DNA from: an uncultured Neomegalonema sp.
Lineage (GTDB): Bacteria > Pseudomonadota > Alphaproteobacteria > Rhodobacterales > Rhodobacteraceae
Length of the DNA: 64,000 nt
Assembly (NCBI GenBank): GCA_938008165.1
Contig: CALLLP010000011.1
Coordinates: forward strand, 1-64,000
Direction of reading: 5' to 3'
Below are positions 35,856-44,661 of the stretch, one piece after another; positions within the stretch are counted from its first letter, which is position 1; each line of letters begins with the position of its first letter. The notes below the pieces were generated by a model, which was given only the letters and a program-made list of their open reading frames with translations, was not told the origin of the DNA and did not search any database. The position numbers and the translations under genes were made by a program.

Positions 35856-36497
35856 TCAGCGCTGGGCCTGCACCTTGGGGAATACGGCTTCGGGTGTGTA
35901 TTCGGCAAAGCTGCTCAGCATCTGGGCGTTGCATTCCGTTTGCCAGATTGAGCCGGGGGTAACCGCGCTGACGCAGTGATAGCGCTGGCGATACCCTGCG
36001 GTGCGTTCGTTTTCCTCGAACGCGATGGCCAGCATTCCCGCGACCTCGCCTTTCTGGCGCTCGACCAGTCGGATGGCCCCATCCATCGTGCCCCCGGTTT
36101 CGATCCATTGATCCACGAGCAGAACGCGGGTGCCGGGCGCAAAGGCGGGCAGGCGCATTTCCATATCCTGCGTGCGGCCCGAATAATTGGAAAAGCTGAC
36201 CTTATCCGTATCGACGCATAGCTTGCCCGCCTTGCGTATCGGCAGGAACCCGACTCCGAGCCGGGTTGCCAGAGCCGAGGCCAGCACGAAGCCCATCGCA
36301 TCCAACCCCGCAACGACATCGCAATCGCAGCCGTCGAGATCGGCGACAAGATCGTCGAGCATGTCGTGGAAGGCCGCGCCATTGATGTAGATCGACGTCG
36401 GGTCGAGCCATGCGAATTTCTCGCCCTTCGTGTTTGGCGACATCAGTTTCAGATACCAGCGATCCTCTCGCGGTCCCTTGTCCTGTGGCGATGTCAT
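35856..36497 (-). CDS. type I phosphoribosyltransferase family protein
   Basis: A 213-residue protein with the PRPP-binding motif VLLVDQWIETGGTMDGA at residues 125-141 and a preceding VVAGLDAMGFVLASALA strand-helix, placing it in the type I PRTase fold near adenine PRTase. The second acidic residue of the usual VVDD motif is Gln (VDQ), which may alter PRPP or metal handling. Its start overlaps the stop of the BtpA-family gene by 4 nt (ATGA), so the two are co-translated. The base or ligand is unknown; salvage of a nucleobase-like compound is the natural guess given the neighbouring importer and hydrolase. Confidence 0.85.
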   Translation of the reverse strand: MTSPQDKGPREDRWYLKLMSPNTKGEKFAWLDPTSIYINGAAFHDMLDDLVADLDGCDCDVVAGLDAMGFVLASALATRLGVGFLPIRKAGKLCVDTDKVSFSNYSGRTQDMEMRLPAFAPGTRVLLVDQWIETGGTMDGAIRLVERQKGEVAGMLAIAFEENERTAGYRQRYHCVSAVTPGSIWQTECNAQMLSSFAEYTPEAVFPKVQAQR

Positions 36498-37246
36498 GGG
36501 CGTCTCTCCTCGATGCCTAGCTGTCGGGTTTTTGCCATCAACTGTGCCAGAAGCGCCGCGTCGATGTCATGAAACTGTCCGGGCAGGCTAATCCCCGTCG
36601 CGACCATGAAGCAATCGACATCCGAATAGCGCCCCGCATTGCCCGGCGTGACGCCGGATGCGAGGGCCAGCGGTGTGTCGCCGATTGCCGCGCGAAAGGT
36701 GGTGACCTTCGCGTCATCGGTTTCCTCGCCCGTTGCAATGCCGGATGTGGTGACGACATCCATCCAGTCACGCGCGATGCGGGCGGATATGCCCAGATCG
36801 GTCTCCGCAACGGGGCGCTGTTTCTTGAACGCTGTGCCGCCGAAATAGAGGCCCGACCAGCCGCTCTGCTCGCGGATGCGCTGCATATCCGCCGCTTCGT
36901 CTTGGGTCTCGACCCGCTCATCGATCCGCGCGTCATCGGCCCAATAGGCATCGACGGCGCAGCCATCCGCCTCCAGCGCGCCCAGCACCGGAAAGGCATC
37001 GCGCCCCGTGACGGCAAGGAAATTGACCCCCATCCATAATGAGGGAAACCGCGCCCGAACATCGCGGATGATCGGGAGGAATTCATCGATCCCGAAATCG
37101 TGGTTGATGAGAAAGCACCCCGCCGCCCCCGCCGACAACACGGTCTCGACATTGCGGATCGTGCGGGGGGTATCGAGAACATGGATAACGGGCAGCACGA
37201 CCGGGCCGGGCGATTTAAAAAGCTTGTGAAAATCGGTTCTGTTCAT
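36494..37246 (-). CDS. BtpA/SgcQ family protein (TIM-barrel)
   Basis: A 250-residue protein from ATG 37244-37246 (an upstream GTG would add 7 residues). Family landmarks: LPVIHVLDTPRTI near the N-terminus, GLYFGGTAFKKQRPV in the middle, VVTTSGIATGEETD near residue 165, and FMVATGISLPGQFHDID near the end. BtpA was first linked to photosystem I stability in cyanobacteria and SgcQ to a cryptic sugar operon in E. coli; the fold is a phosphate-binding TIM barrel and no reaction is established. It is co-translated with the phosphoribosyltransferase and divergent from the importer, suggesting that it acts on a phosphoribosylated or related intermediate. Confidence 0.82.
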   Translation of the reverse strand: MNRTDFHKLFKSPGPVVLPVIHVLDTPRTIRNVETVLSAGAAGCFLINHDFGIDEFLPIIRDVRARFPSLWMGVNFLAVTGRDAFPVLGALEADGCAVDAYWADDARIDERVETQDEAADMQRIREQSGWSGLYFGGTAFKKQRPVAETDLGISARIARDWMDVVTTSGIATGEETDDAKVTTFRAAIGDTPLALASGVTPGNAGRYSDVDCFMVATGISLPGQFHDIDAALLAQLMAKTRQLGIEERRP

Positions 37247-37399
37247 TTTCTGACCATAGCGTTGCACAGAATTCGGGCAACATCCCTCTGAATATATCTT
37301 GGCACTGGCTCGGTTCGCTGTCTAAGCTTGGGTTAACAGTTTGACGGTGCTTCCGATATGGGGCGATCGATCATTCGATGGCATGAAGGGACAAAAACC

Positions 37400-38536
37400 A
37401 TGACCAAACGACCAACCAGTGGATCGCTCGCCATGACCAAGCGGACATTGCTCCGCACCGGCGCCGCCGCCGCGCTGTCCGCTCCCTTCGTCAATCGCGC
37501 ATGGGCCGATACGGTCGAGCTGAACATGCTCGGCTGGTACGGCACGGCAGAGCCGGATATGGTCGGGGCCTTCGAAGAAGCGAATAACGTCAAGTTCGTG
37601 CCGAAATACTATGCGGGCGGCGATAACATGCTCGCCGCATTGGCCCAGAATCCTCCGGGCACCTTCGATATCATCCATACCGATGCGGAATACGCCAAGC
37701 TGTTGATCGCGAATGATCTGGTGATGGAGCTGGACCCCGACGACTACCCGATGGACGATCTGCTGCACGAGGATTTCGCGAAGTTTCCGGGCCATTGGGA
37801 CGATGACGGCAAGCTTTACTCGCTGATTTCCCGCTTCGGCCATCTCGGCGTTTCCTATAACACCGAGGCGTTGACCGAAAAGCAGGCGTCATCCTACGAG
37901 GCGTTCTGGATGCCGGAGCTGAAGGGCAAGGTCGGCCATTTTGACTGGCACCTGCCATCGCTGGGCCAGATGAGCCTGTTGGAGGGTAACGAGAACCCGT
38001 TCGATATCGACGATGATGCATGGGAGAAGGTGCAGGCGCGCACGATGTCGCTGAAACCGCAGGTCGGGGGATATTTCGATTTCGGCGGCACCTTTGCCGG
38101 GCTGAAAAACGGCGAGATGCTCGCGATGTGCGGGATCGGAGATTGGGTGACCGGCATTCTGGAGCGCGATGGTGCGCCGGTCTCTTCGGTCGTGCCTGAG
38201 GAGGGTGGTATCCAGTGGACGGAGAGCTATTCCATCGTCAGTACCTCCGAGAAAAAGGATATGGCGCTCAAATACCTCGCCTATACCATGTCGCCCGAAG
38301 GGCAGGTGAAAACCGCGCAGATGCTCGGCTATCCCGGCCATTGCGTCACCGCTGCGGGCCGTGCAAAGCTGCAAGAAGAAGACGAGGCGGAGGCCAAGCG
38401 CTCCGGTCAGATCGAGGGTCATAGCAACGAGCCGATTGCCCTGATCGATGCGGGCCGCATCGATTATCGCGATATTCCGGTACAGCAGGATCTGGAGGAC
38501 TGGAACGATTTCTGGTCCGAATATAAAAACGCCTGA
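37400..38536 (+). CDS. ABC importer solute-binding protein (PotD-like)
   Basis: A 378-residue periplasmic binding protein with an exported N-terminus (TKRTLLRTGAAAALSAPFVNRAWA; a Lys-Arg pair, Tat or Sec). ATG 37400 has GAAGGGA 8 bases upstream; the longer frame is not used. Family features are VELNMLGWYGTAEPDM and FDIIHTDAEYAKLL, and a YSIVSTSEKKDMALKYLAYTMSPEGQ segment near 290. It starts an operon of binding protein, two permeases, ATPase and hydrolase. Polyamine-type by sequence, but this family also binds other small nitrogenous compounds. Confidence 0.9.
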   Translation: MTKRPTSGSLAMTKRTLLRTGAAAALSAPFVNRAWADTVELNMLGWYGTAEPDMVGAFEEANNVKFVPKYYAGGDNMLAALAQNPPGTFDIIHTDAEYAKLLIANDLVMELDPDDYPMDDLLHEDFAKFPGHWDDDGKLYSLISRFGHLGVSYNTEALTEKQASSYEAFWMPELKGKVGHFDWHLPSLGQMSLLEGNENPFDIDDDAWEKVQARTMSLKPQVGGYFDFGGTFAGLKNGEMLAMCGIGDWVTGILERDGAPVSSVVPEEGGIQWTESYSIVSTSEKKDMALKYLAYTMSPEGQVKTAQMLGYPGHCVTAAGRAKLQEEDEAEAKRSGQIEGHSNEPIALIDAGRIDYRDIPVQQDLEDWNDFWSEYKNA

Positions 38537-38566
38537 TCCGGTGCGACATGCCAAAGGGCGGCGCGG

Positions 38567-39415
38567 GTGATGCGCCGCCTCAATGTCTATGCCCTGACCT
38601 TCCGTCTGCCGATTATCGTGTGGCAGGCGCTGTTTTTCATCGGCCCGTTGCTGTTCATGATCGCGATGTCGTTTTTCCTCGTGAAAAACTATCGCATGGT
38701 CGAGGCGTTCGAGTTCAAGAACTGGGAAAAGATGCTCTCGCGCGGCTCTGTGTGGGACAGTTACTGGTTCACGCTCGGATTGGCGGCGCTGTCCTCGGCG
38801 ACCGCCTCGCTGGTGGCTTTTCCTGCGGCCTTTGCGCTGGCCTTTCGGTCATCGGAATCCGTGCGGCGCTGGGCGATCTTTTTGCTCATCATTCCGTTTT
38901 TCACCAGTTATCTGGTGCGCACGTTCTCGTGGTACGTGATCCTCGCGGAATCGGGGGTCATCAATGCCGGTCTGGGAATGATCGGCCTTGGCCCGTTCAC
39001 GATGCTCAACACGGTGTTCGGCACGATTGTCGGGTATCTGACCCTGACCCTGCCGCTGGTGGTGATCCTTCAGACGGTGTCGCTGGCCAGTATTGACCGT
39101 TCGTTGTTGCAGGCGGCCCAGAATCTCGGCTGTCCGCCATGGCGCACCATCATCGCCGTGATCCTGCCTGCCGCGAAGACCGGGCTGGTGGTTGCGGCCC
39201 TGTTCGCGTTTATCCTGTCTTTCGGGGATTTTGTCGCGCCATACTATCTGGGCGGGTCCAAGCCGCCGACCCTGCCAATCCTGATCATCGATACCACGAA
39301 GGCCGGGCAGCAATGGCCCCGCGCGGCGGTGGTCGCCGTCATCATGATGCTGACGCTGTTCGTCGTCGCGTTCTCGGCGATCATGTTCGCCTATCGAAAG
39401 CGGGCGAGCCGATGA
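38567..39415 (+). CDS. ABC importer permease (PotB-like)
   Basis: A 282-residue inner-membrane permease of normal length with six predicted helices. The start is GTG 38567 or the ATG directly after it; AAGGG lies upstream. The coupling motif is AAQNLGCPPWRTIIAVILPAAKTG. LLIIPFFTSYLVRTFSWYVILAESG is typical of PotB. The stop overlaps the next permease (ATGA). Unlike the first importer in the window, it has no large periplasmic insert. Confidence 0.93.
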   Translation: MMRRLNVYALTFRLPIIVWQALFFIGPLLFMIAMSFFLVKNYRMVEAFEFKNWEKMLSRGSVWDSYWFTLGLAALSSATASLVAFPAAFALAFRSSESVRRWAIFLLIIPFFTSYLVRTFSWYVILAESGVINAGLGMIGLGPFTMLNTVFGTIVGYLTLTLPLVVILQTVSLASIDRSLLQAAQNLGCPPWRTIIAVILPAAKTGLVVAALFAFILSFGDFVAPYYLGGSKPPTLPILIIDTTKAGQQWPRAAVVAVIMMLTLFVVAFSAIMFAYRKRASR

Positions 39416-40206
39416 GTGCGCGCATGACAGGCTGGATCTTGCGCCTTTATGTATTGTTGATCTTCGTCTTCGTGTTCTCGCCTGTGGTGATGAGCATGAT
39501 CTTCTCGTTCAACTCGGATCGCTTTCCGACGATCCCGCTGGGGGGGTTCACGACGCATTGGTACGAGACGATTTTTGCCGATCCCGATTTCTGGAAAGCG
39601 GCGCGGAACAGCCTGATCGTTTCACTCTGCGCGTCGGTGCTGGCGACGGTTCTGGGGTTTTGCACGGCCTATTCGGATTACCGCTACAACTTTCGCGGCA
39701 AGGGGGCGTATCTGGGGATTATCCTGCTGCCCCCCACGATCCCGCTGATCATCATGGCGCTGGCGATGCTCGCATGGTTTTCCAAGGTGGGTATATCGGG
39801 GCAGATATACTCGATCATCGTCGCCCATACCGTCCTGACCGCGCCTTTTGCCATGGCGATCATTCGTCTGCGCCTCAATCAGATGGATGAAAGTCTGGAG
39901 GCCGCTGCATGGAATCTTGGGGCGAGCGAATGGCGGGCGATGCGGGAGGTGATCGTGCCGTTCTGCCTGCCCGCGATTGTCAGTTCGCTGTTCCTGACGG
40001 CGGCGGTATCGTTCGATGAATTTACGGTCGCGTGGTTCGTGTCGGGCCTGAACAAGACGCTGCCGGTGCATGTGCTCGAAATCGTGCAGGGCACGATCGA
40101 TCCGCAGGTAAATGCCATCGGCACCATCGTCTTTCTTACGTCGATGACGCTGGTCGTCCTCGCCCAACTCTCGATCTTCTTTCGATTGAGCCGGAGTGCC
40201 AAATGA
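39412..40206 (+). CDS. ABC importer permease (PotC-like)
   Basis: A 264-residue inner-membrane permease. ATG 39412 overlaps the previous stop; the frame is open further upstream inside the preceding gene. The coupling motif is AAWNLGASEWRAMREVIVPFCLPAIVSS. PLIIMALAMLAWFSKVGISG and SFDEFTVAWFVSGLNKTLPVHVLE are typical of the PotC group. The stop overlaps the ATPase start (ATGA), so stoichiometric translation is expected. Confidence 0.93.
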   Translation: MSARMTGWILRLYVLLIFVFVFSPVVMSMIFSFNSDRFPTIPLGGFTTHWYETIFADPDFWKAARNSLIVSLCASVLATVLGFCTAYSDYRYNFRGKGAYLGIILLPPTIPLIIMALAMLAWFSKVGISGQIYSIIVAHTVLTAPFAMAIIRLRLNQMDESLEAAAWNLGASEWRAMREVIVPFCLPAIVSSLFLTAAVSFDEFTVAWFVSGLNKTLPVHVLEIVQGTIDPQVNAIGTIVFLTSMTLVVLAQLSIFFRLSRSAK

Positions 40207-41300
40207 GCGAACCGCTGGTCATCCTAGACGGTGTGGAAAAAAGCTTCGGCGATTTCGTCGCCGTCCGACGCGCCGATCTGACCATTGAGGAGGGTGAATT
40301 CGTCGCCATCATGGGGCCATCCGGCTGTGGCAAGACCACCACGCTGCGGATGCTCGCAGGGTTGGAGGCACCGAGCGCCGGGACCATTCGCATCGGCGGG
40401 GCGGTGATGAACGATGTGCCCCCCCATCAGCGCGATACGCCGATGGTCTGGCAAAGCCTCGCGCTGTTTCCGTTTCTGAATGTGCGCGAGAATGTCGAAT
40501 TCGGGCTGAAGATGCGCGGCGTCGATGCGGGCGAGCGCAAGCGGCGGGCGCTCGATTGGCTGGAGCGGCTGGAAATCGGTCACTTTGCCGGGCGCGCCAT
40601 CGAAACGCTGTCGGGCGGGCAGAAACAGCGCGTTGCGCTGGCCCGGTCTCTGGTGACCGAGCCTCGATTATTGCTGCTGGATGAGCCGCTCTCCGCCCTC
40701 GATGCCCATCTTGTGATCCGTATGCAAGGGGTGCTGACCCGCCTGCAAAGGGAGTTGGGCATCACCTTCGTCTATGTCACGCATTCCCATTCCGAAGCCT
40801 TTGCAATGGCGGATCGGGTCGTGATCATGTCGCAGGGCGAGATTGCGCAGATCGGTACTCCGCGCGAAATCTACCGCGCCCCCGCCAATCGCTTCGTGGC
40901 CGAATTCGTGGGGCGGAACAATATCCTGTCCGGCACGATCCAGCAGGCCGGGACGAAGACGGGGAGCGGGGCGCTTCACACCCCCATCGGTCGGTTTGAT
41001 GTGCCCGCCGCGCCATCGGTCCCGGCAGCCGGGGCAACCGCCAGCATCGTCATCGCCGCCGATATGCTTCGCATCACCCGCGAGGCGGTCGAGGCGGAAA
41101 ACAGCGTTACCGCGACGCTGATCTCGGAGGAATTCGTCGGCTCCATCGTCACGCTGTTTCTGGAGGCCGATGATGGCACCGAGTTCAAGGTGCAATTACA
41201 GGAGCGCGCCCTCACCGATCTCGATATCCATGGGGGTGGACAGTTCTATCTCAGCTGGGCGACGGGCGACGCGCATCTGCTGGTGGAGGACGCCCCGTGA
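40203..41300 (+). CDS. ABC importer ATPase (PotA-like)
   Basis: A 365-residue ATPase: Walker A GPSGCGKTT near residue 38, signature LSGGQKQR near 138, Walker B RLLLLDEPLSALD, switch His in VYVTHSHSEA (usually THDQSEA, so one Asp is replaced by Ser), and a TOBE domain from about 235. It powers the permeases upstream. The stop overlaps the GTG start of the hydrolase gene, tying that enzyme tightly to uptake. Confidence 0.93.
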   Translation: MSEPLVILDGVEKSFGDFVAVRRADLTIEEGEFVAIMGPSGCGKTTTLRMLAGLEAPSAGTIRIGGAVMNDVPPHQRDTPMVWQSLALFPFLNVRENVEFGLKMRGVDAGERKRRALDWLERLEIGHFAGRAIETLSGGQKQRVALARSLVTEPRLLLLDEPLSALDAHLVIRMQGVLTRLQRELGITFVYVTHSHSEAFAMADRVVIMSQGEIAQIGTPREIYRAPANRFVAEFVGRNNILSGTIQQAGTKTGSGALHTPIGRFDVPAAPSVPAAGATASIVIAADMLRITREAVEAENSVTATLISEEFVGSIVTLFLEADDGTEFKVQLQERALTDLDIHGGGQFYLSWATGDAHLLVEDAP

Positions 41301-42178
41301 TCCAGAACCCAATTCCATGGCCGAACGGGGCGCGCTGCGCCTGTGCCATCACCTTCGATATGGATGCCGACAGCCTGATCCATTGTGCGAGGCCGGAGGA
41401 TTCCTTTGACCGCGTCTATCCGATCTCCATGGGGCGCTATGGTCCCACGGTGGCGATTCCGCGGATCCTTGAGACGTATCGGTGGCTTGGCCTGAAGCAA
41501 TCCTTTTTCATCCCCGGCTGGTGCATGGAAACCTATCCCGAAACGGTCGAGGCGATCCTGAAAGGGGGTCATGAGATCGGCCATCACGGTTGGATTCACG
41601 AAGACCCCGTCACGACCAAGGGCGAGGCACAGGACATCGCCTTCGAAAAAGCGCTGGAGACCCATAAACGGCTCTGCGGGGCCGTGCCCGCCGGATACCG
41701 CGCGCCCGTCTATAATGTGACACAGCAGGTGATCGATCTGCTCGTGAAGCATAATTTCCGCTATGACAGCTCGCTGATGGCCGATGATATTCCGTACGAG
41801 ATGCAGACACCGGGCGGGGCGCTGTATGAAATGCCGGTCCATTGGGGTACGGATGACTGGCCTCCCTTCGCCCATTACGACGAGATTGGCTACCTGATGC
41901 CCGTTCGGGGACCATCGGCGGGGCTGGCCGGATTTTGGGAGGAGTTCGAGGCGCAATACGAGGCGGGCGGCTTTTTCATGCTGATTGTGCACCCGTTCCT
42001 GACGGGGCGGCTGGCGCGCTGGCGGTTGGTCGAGAAGTGGTTGGAAAAAACCCTTGAGACCCGCGATGTCTGGTTCGCCCCCTTGCGCGACATAGCCGAT
42101 CATCTCGATGCGCTGAAGGCCGATGGCTTCACGCCGCGCGTCGAGACACTGCCATATTACACCGACCGGCAATCCTGA
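41297..42178 (+). CDS. polysaccharide-deacetylase-fold hydrolase (PuuE / cyclic-imidase-like)
   Basis: A 293-residue cytosolic NodB-fold protein from a GTG start that overlaps the ATPase stop. Metal-site landmarks: ITFDMDADS near residue 20, HEIGHHGWIHEDP near 95 (His-x-x-x-His type), RAPVYN near 135, and MLIVHPF near 233. The length, lack of signal peptide and FDMDADS motif place it with the intracellular PuuE / HpPgdA-like group, which act on cyclic amides, imides or ureide-type compounds, and not with extracellular chitin or murein deacetylases. In an importer operon it probably opens or deacylates the imported substrate. Confidence 0.8.
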   Translation: MIQNPIPWPNGARCACAITFDMDADSLIHCARPEDSFDRVYPISMGRYGPTVAIPRILETYRWLGLKQSFFIPGWCMETYPETVEAILKGGHEIGHHGWIHEDPVTTKGEAQDIAFEKALETHKRLCGAVPAGYRAPVYNVTQQVIDLLVKHNFRYDSSLMADDIPYEMQTPGGALYEMPVHWGTDDWPPFAHYDEIGYLMPVRGPSAGLAGFWEEFEAQYEAGGFFMLIVHPFLTGRLARWRLVEKWLEKTLETRDVWFAPLRDIADHLDALKADGFTPRVETLPYYTDRQS

Positions 42179-42183
42179 TCGCG

Positions 42184-42963
42184 CTATAGCGTGGCATCGG
42201 CGCCGAACATCAGGGTTTCAAGCTGGGTGGCCGTTTCTTTCAGGCGCGGTACCCATGATTTCGCCTCGTCGAAGGTCATGCGCTGAACCGGGGCGTGGAA
42301 GGCGAGGGCGGCGGCGAAGCGGCCTTCGGGGTCTCGGATCGGGGTGGCGATGGCCACCATTCCGGCCATGAATTCCTCATTATCCCACGAATAACCGGAG
42401 TCGCGGATGGCGGTTAGTTCGCGGCGCATGGTGTTAACATCGGTGATCGTGTTCGGCCCCTCGACACTGAGCGTCATGGAGCGGAGCAGGCGATCCTGTC
42501 CGACGGTATCGTGGCAAGCGAGAAAGAGTTTGCCGCTCGCGGTGCAGTGAAACGGCACCTCCGCCCCGATGGGCAACTGGTATCGAAGCGGCCAAGGGGT
42601 ATCCACCCGGTCGAGATAGGTCATGCCGCTTTCGCCCGCGACCACGAAATTGCACGTCTCGCGCAATTCGCTGGCCAGTCCCGTCAGCACCATGCGCCGG
42701 GCGATGTGCAACTGTGAGGCCATGAGCAAACCGGAGGCCAGCAAGCGCGTGCGCCGGGCGGGTCGCAGGCGTCCCCCAATCGAATCGCGGATCAGGAAAC
42801 CGTCCTCCTCAAGCGTCGTACATAGCCGGTGCAGAGTCGGCTTGGGCAGATCGATGGTCTCGCCCAATTCGGCCACGGAGAGTGGCCGACCTGAACTCGC
42901 AAGGGTTTCGAGGATGAAAATCATCCTCATATTCGTCGGGATTCGGTCAATCGTATCGGTCAT
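42184..42963 (-). CDS. IclR family transcriptional regulator
   Basis: A 259-residue regulator: N-terminal winged helix (MRMIFILETLASSGRPLSVAELGETIDLPKPTLHRL, about residues 11-50) and C-terminal effector domain (from about 75; GAEVPFHCTASGKLFLAC and GMVAIATPIRDPEGRFAAALAF). ATG 42961-42963 is preferred over an earlier start. IclR proteins usually sense a catabolic metabolite and control adjacent genes, so the candidates are the importer-hydrolase operon ending 6 bp away on the other strand and the divergent GMC oxidoreductase. Confidence 0.9.
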   Translation of the reverse strand: MTDTIDRIPTNMRMIFILETLASSGRPLSVAELGETIDLPKPTLHRLCTTLEEDGFLIRDSIGGRLRPARRTRLLASGLLMASQLHIARRMVLTGLASELRETCNFVVAGESGMTYLDRVDTPWPLRYQLPIGAEVPFHCTASGKLFLACHDTVGQDRLLRSMTLSVEGPNTITDVNTMRRELTAIRDSGYSWDNEEFMAGMVAIATPIRDPEGRFAAALAFHAPVQRMTFDEAKSWVPRLKETATQLETLMFGADATL

Positions 42964-43050
42964 TCCGACACGATATAAAATTTCCAGCACAAAATCGCTT
43001 TGAAAATTTTGAGAAATGTGGTCTTAATTTTTGAAACCAAGGGGGGCACC
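42964..43050. promoter_or_regulatory. AT-rich divergent promoter region (IclR regulator / GMC oxidoreductase)
   Basis: An 87-bp AT-rich region with repeated AAAATTT elements (for example AAAATTT near 42977 and AAAATTTT near 43011) between divergent genes. It is short enough to hold overlapping promoters under a single IclR-type site, but no operator can be assigned with confidence. Confidence 0.4.
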
Positions 43051-44661
43051 GTGGAATTCGATTATGTCGTAATAGGGGCCGGATCGGCGGGATGCGCCGT
43101 GGCGGCGCGGCTGTCCGAAGGGGGCGATGCGAGCGTCGGCCTGCTCGAAGCGGGTGGACGCGACTCGAATCCGTGGATTCATATCCCCGTCGGTTATTTC
43201 AAGACGATGCATAATCCATCCGTGGATTGGATGTATATGACCGAACCGGATCCCGGCCTGAACGGTCGTCGCCTGCAATGGCCCCGTGGCAAGGTTCTGG
43301 GTGGCTCAAGTGCGCTGAACGGTTTGCTCTATGTGCGGGGGCAACCTCAGGATTATGACGGCTGGCGCCAATCGGGCAATACCGGCTGGGGCTGGGACGA
43401 TGTGCTCCCCTATTTTCGCCGGGCGGAAAAGCAGGAGCGCGGGGCGGATGATTTTCACGGCACCGATGGCCCGCTTGCGGTATCGAATATGCGCCTGTCG
43501 CGCCGTATCTGTGATGAATGGGTCGAATCGGCCCAGAAAGCGGGCTATCCCTTCAATCCCGATTACAACGGCGCGACGCAGGAAGGGGTCGGCTATTTCC
43601 AGCTCACTGCCTCCAATGGCCTGCGCTGTTCTTCCGCCACCGCCTATCTCAAGCCCAACCGCAAGCGTGAGACGCTCGAAGTCATCACAAAGGCGCATGT
43701 GAAGCGGATCGTCTTCGATGGCGATCGTCGCGCGACTGGCGTGGAAATCCTGCGCGGGGGCAAGACAGAAATTATCCGGGCGCGGTCGGAGGTGATCCTC
43801 TGTGCCGGGGCGCTTGGCTCGCCCCAAATCCTGATGCTGTCGGGCATTGGTCCCGGTGGGCATCTATCCGATGTCGGCATCGATGTGCTGCACGAATCCC
43901 CGGCGGTTGGCACGAATCTTCAGGATCATCTTCAGGCGCGTCTTGTCTATAAATGCGCCCGCCCGACGATGAATAACGAGGTGCGCAGCATCATCGGCAA
44001 GATGAAGATCGCCGCCGAATTCGCGCTGAAACGCTCTGGCCCGATGACCATGGCGGCCAGCCTCGCGGTCGGGTTCATGAAGACGCGGCCCGAACTCGCC
44101 TCGCCGGATATCCAGTTTCATATCCAGCCTTGGAGCGCGGACAGCCCCGGCGAGGGCGTGCATCCGTTCTCCGCGTTCACGGCTTCCGTCTGTCAGTTGC
44201 GGCCGGAAAGCGCGGGCCATCTGCTGCTCGATCCTGAGAATGTCTTGGGCGCGCCGAAGATCCATCCGAATTACCTCGCGACTCCGCTTGATTGTGCGAC
44301 GGCGGTGGCGGGGGTGAAGGTGGCGCGCGACATCGCGGGATATGAACCGCTGAAAGGCGCCATTACCGAAGAATTCCGCCCCGGTCCTGCCTGTTCCACC
44401 GATGACGAGTTGCTCACATGGGTGCGCGATACGGCCACGACCATCTATCACCCGACCGGCACCTGTCGCATGGGACAGGATGACCGCGCCGTGGTCGATG
44501 AACGCCTGCGCGTGCGCGGGGTGACGGGGCTTCGGGTGGCGGATTGTTCGATTATGCCTCAGATCGTGTCTGGTAATACGAATGCACCCGCCATAATGAT
44601 CGGGGAGAAATTATCGGATATGGTGCGCGAAGACGCGCGGCAAATCAGAGGGGCCGCGTAA
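43051..44661 (+). CDS. GMC family FAD-dependent oxidoreductase (choline dehydrogenase-like)
   Basis: A 536-residue flavoenzyme. The GTG at 43051 with AAGGGGGG just upstream places the Rossmann strand FDYVVIGAGSAGCAVAARLSE at the N-terminus; an upstream TTG would add 17 unlikely residues. GMC signatures are GKVLGGSSALNGLLYVRG (near 80) and GALGSPQILMLSGIGPG (near 255). The active-site His is in IYHPTGTCRMG and the partner in SGNTNAPAIMIGEK. It oxidises an alcohol or polyol; the substrate is unknown. Its stop overlaps the start of the TerC gene (TAATG). Confidence 0.93.
   Translation: MEFDYVVIGAGSAGCAVAARLSEGGDASVGLLEAGGRDSNPWIHIPVGYFKTMHNPSVDWMYMTEPDPGLNGRRLQWPRGKVLGGSSALNGLLYVRGQPQDYDGWRQSGNTGWGWDDVLPYFRRAEKQERGADDFHGTDGPLAVSNMRLSRRICDEWVESAQKAGYPFNPDYNGATQEGVGYFQLTASNGLRCSSATAYLKPNRKRETLEVITKAHVKRIVFDGDRRATGVEILRGGKTEIIRARSEVILCAGALGSPQILMLSGIGPGGHLSDVGIDVLHESPAVGTNLQDHLQARLVYKCARPTMNNEVRSIIGKMKIAAEFALKRSGPMTMAASLAVGFMKTRPELASPDIQFHIQPWSADSPGEGVHPFSAFTASVCQLRPESAGHLLLDPENVLGAPKIHPNYLATPLDCATAVAGVKVARDIAGYEPLKGAITEEFRPGPACSTDDELLTWVRDTATTIYHPTGTCRMGQDDRAVVDERLRVRGVTGLRVADCSIMPQIVSGNTNAPAIMIGEKLSDMVREDARQIRGAA

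Noticed and set aside
36494..36497. Frameshift between PRTase and BtpA genes
   Set aside because: The 4-bp overlap is an ordinary ATGA coupling; both proteins have complete family ends.
44600..44661. Possible manganese riboswitch before the TerC gene
   Set aside because: The TerC start overlaps the preceding stop codon, so there is no leader region that could fold into a yybP-ykoY element.
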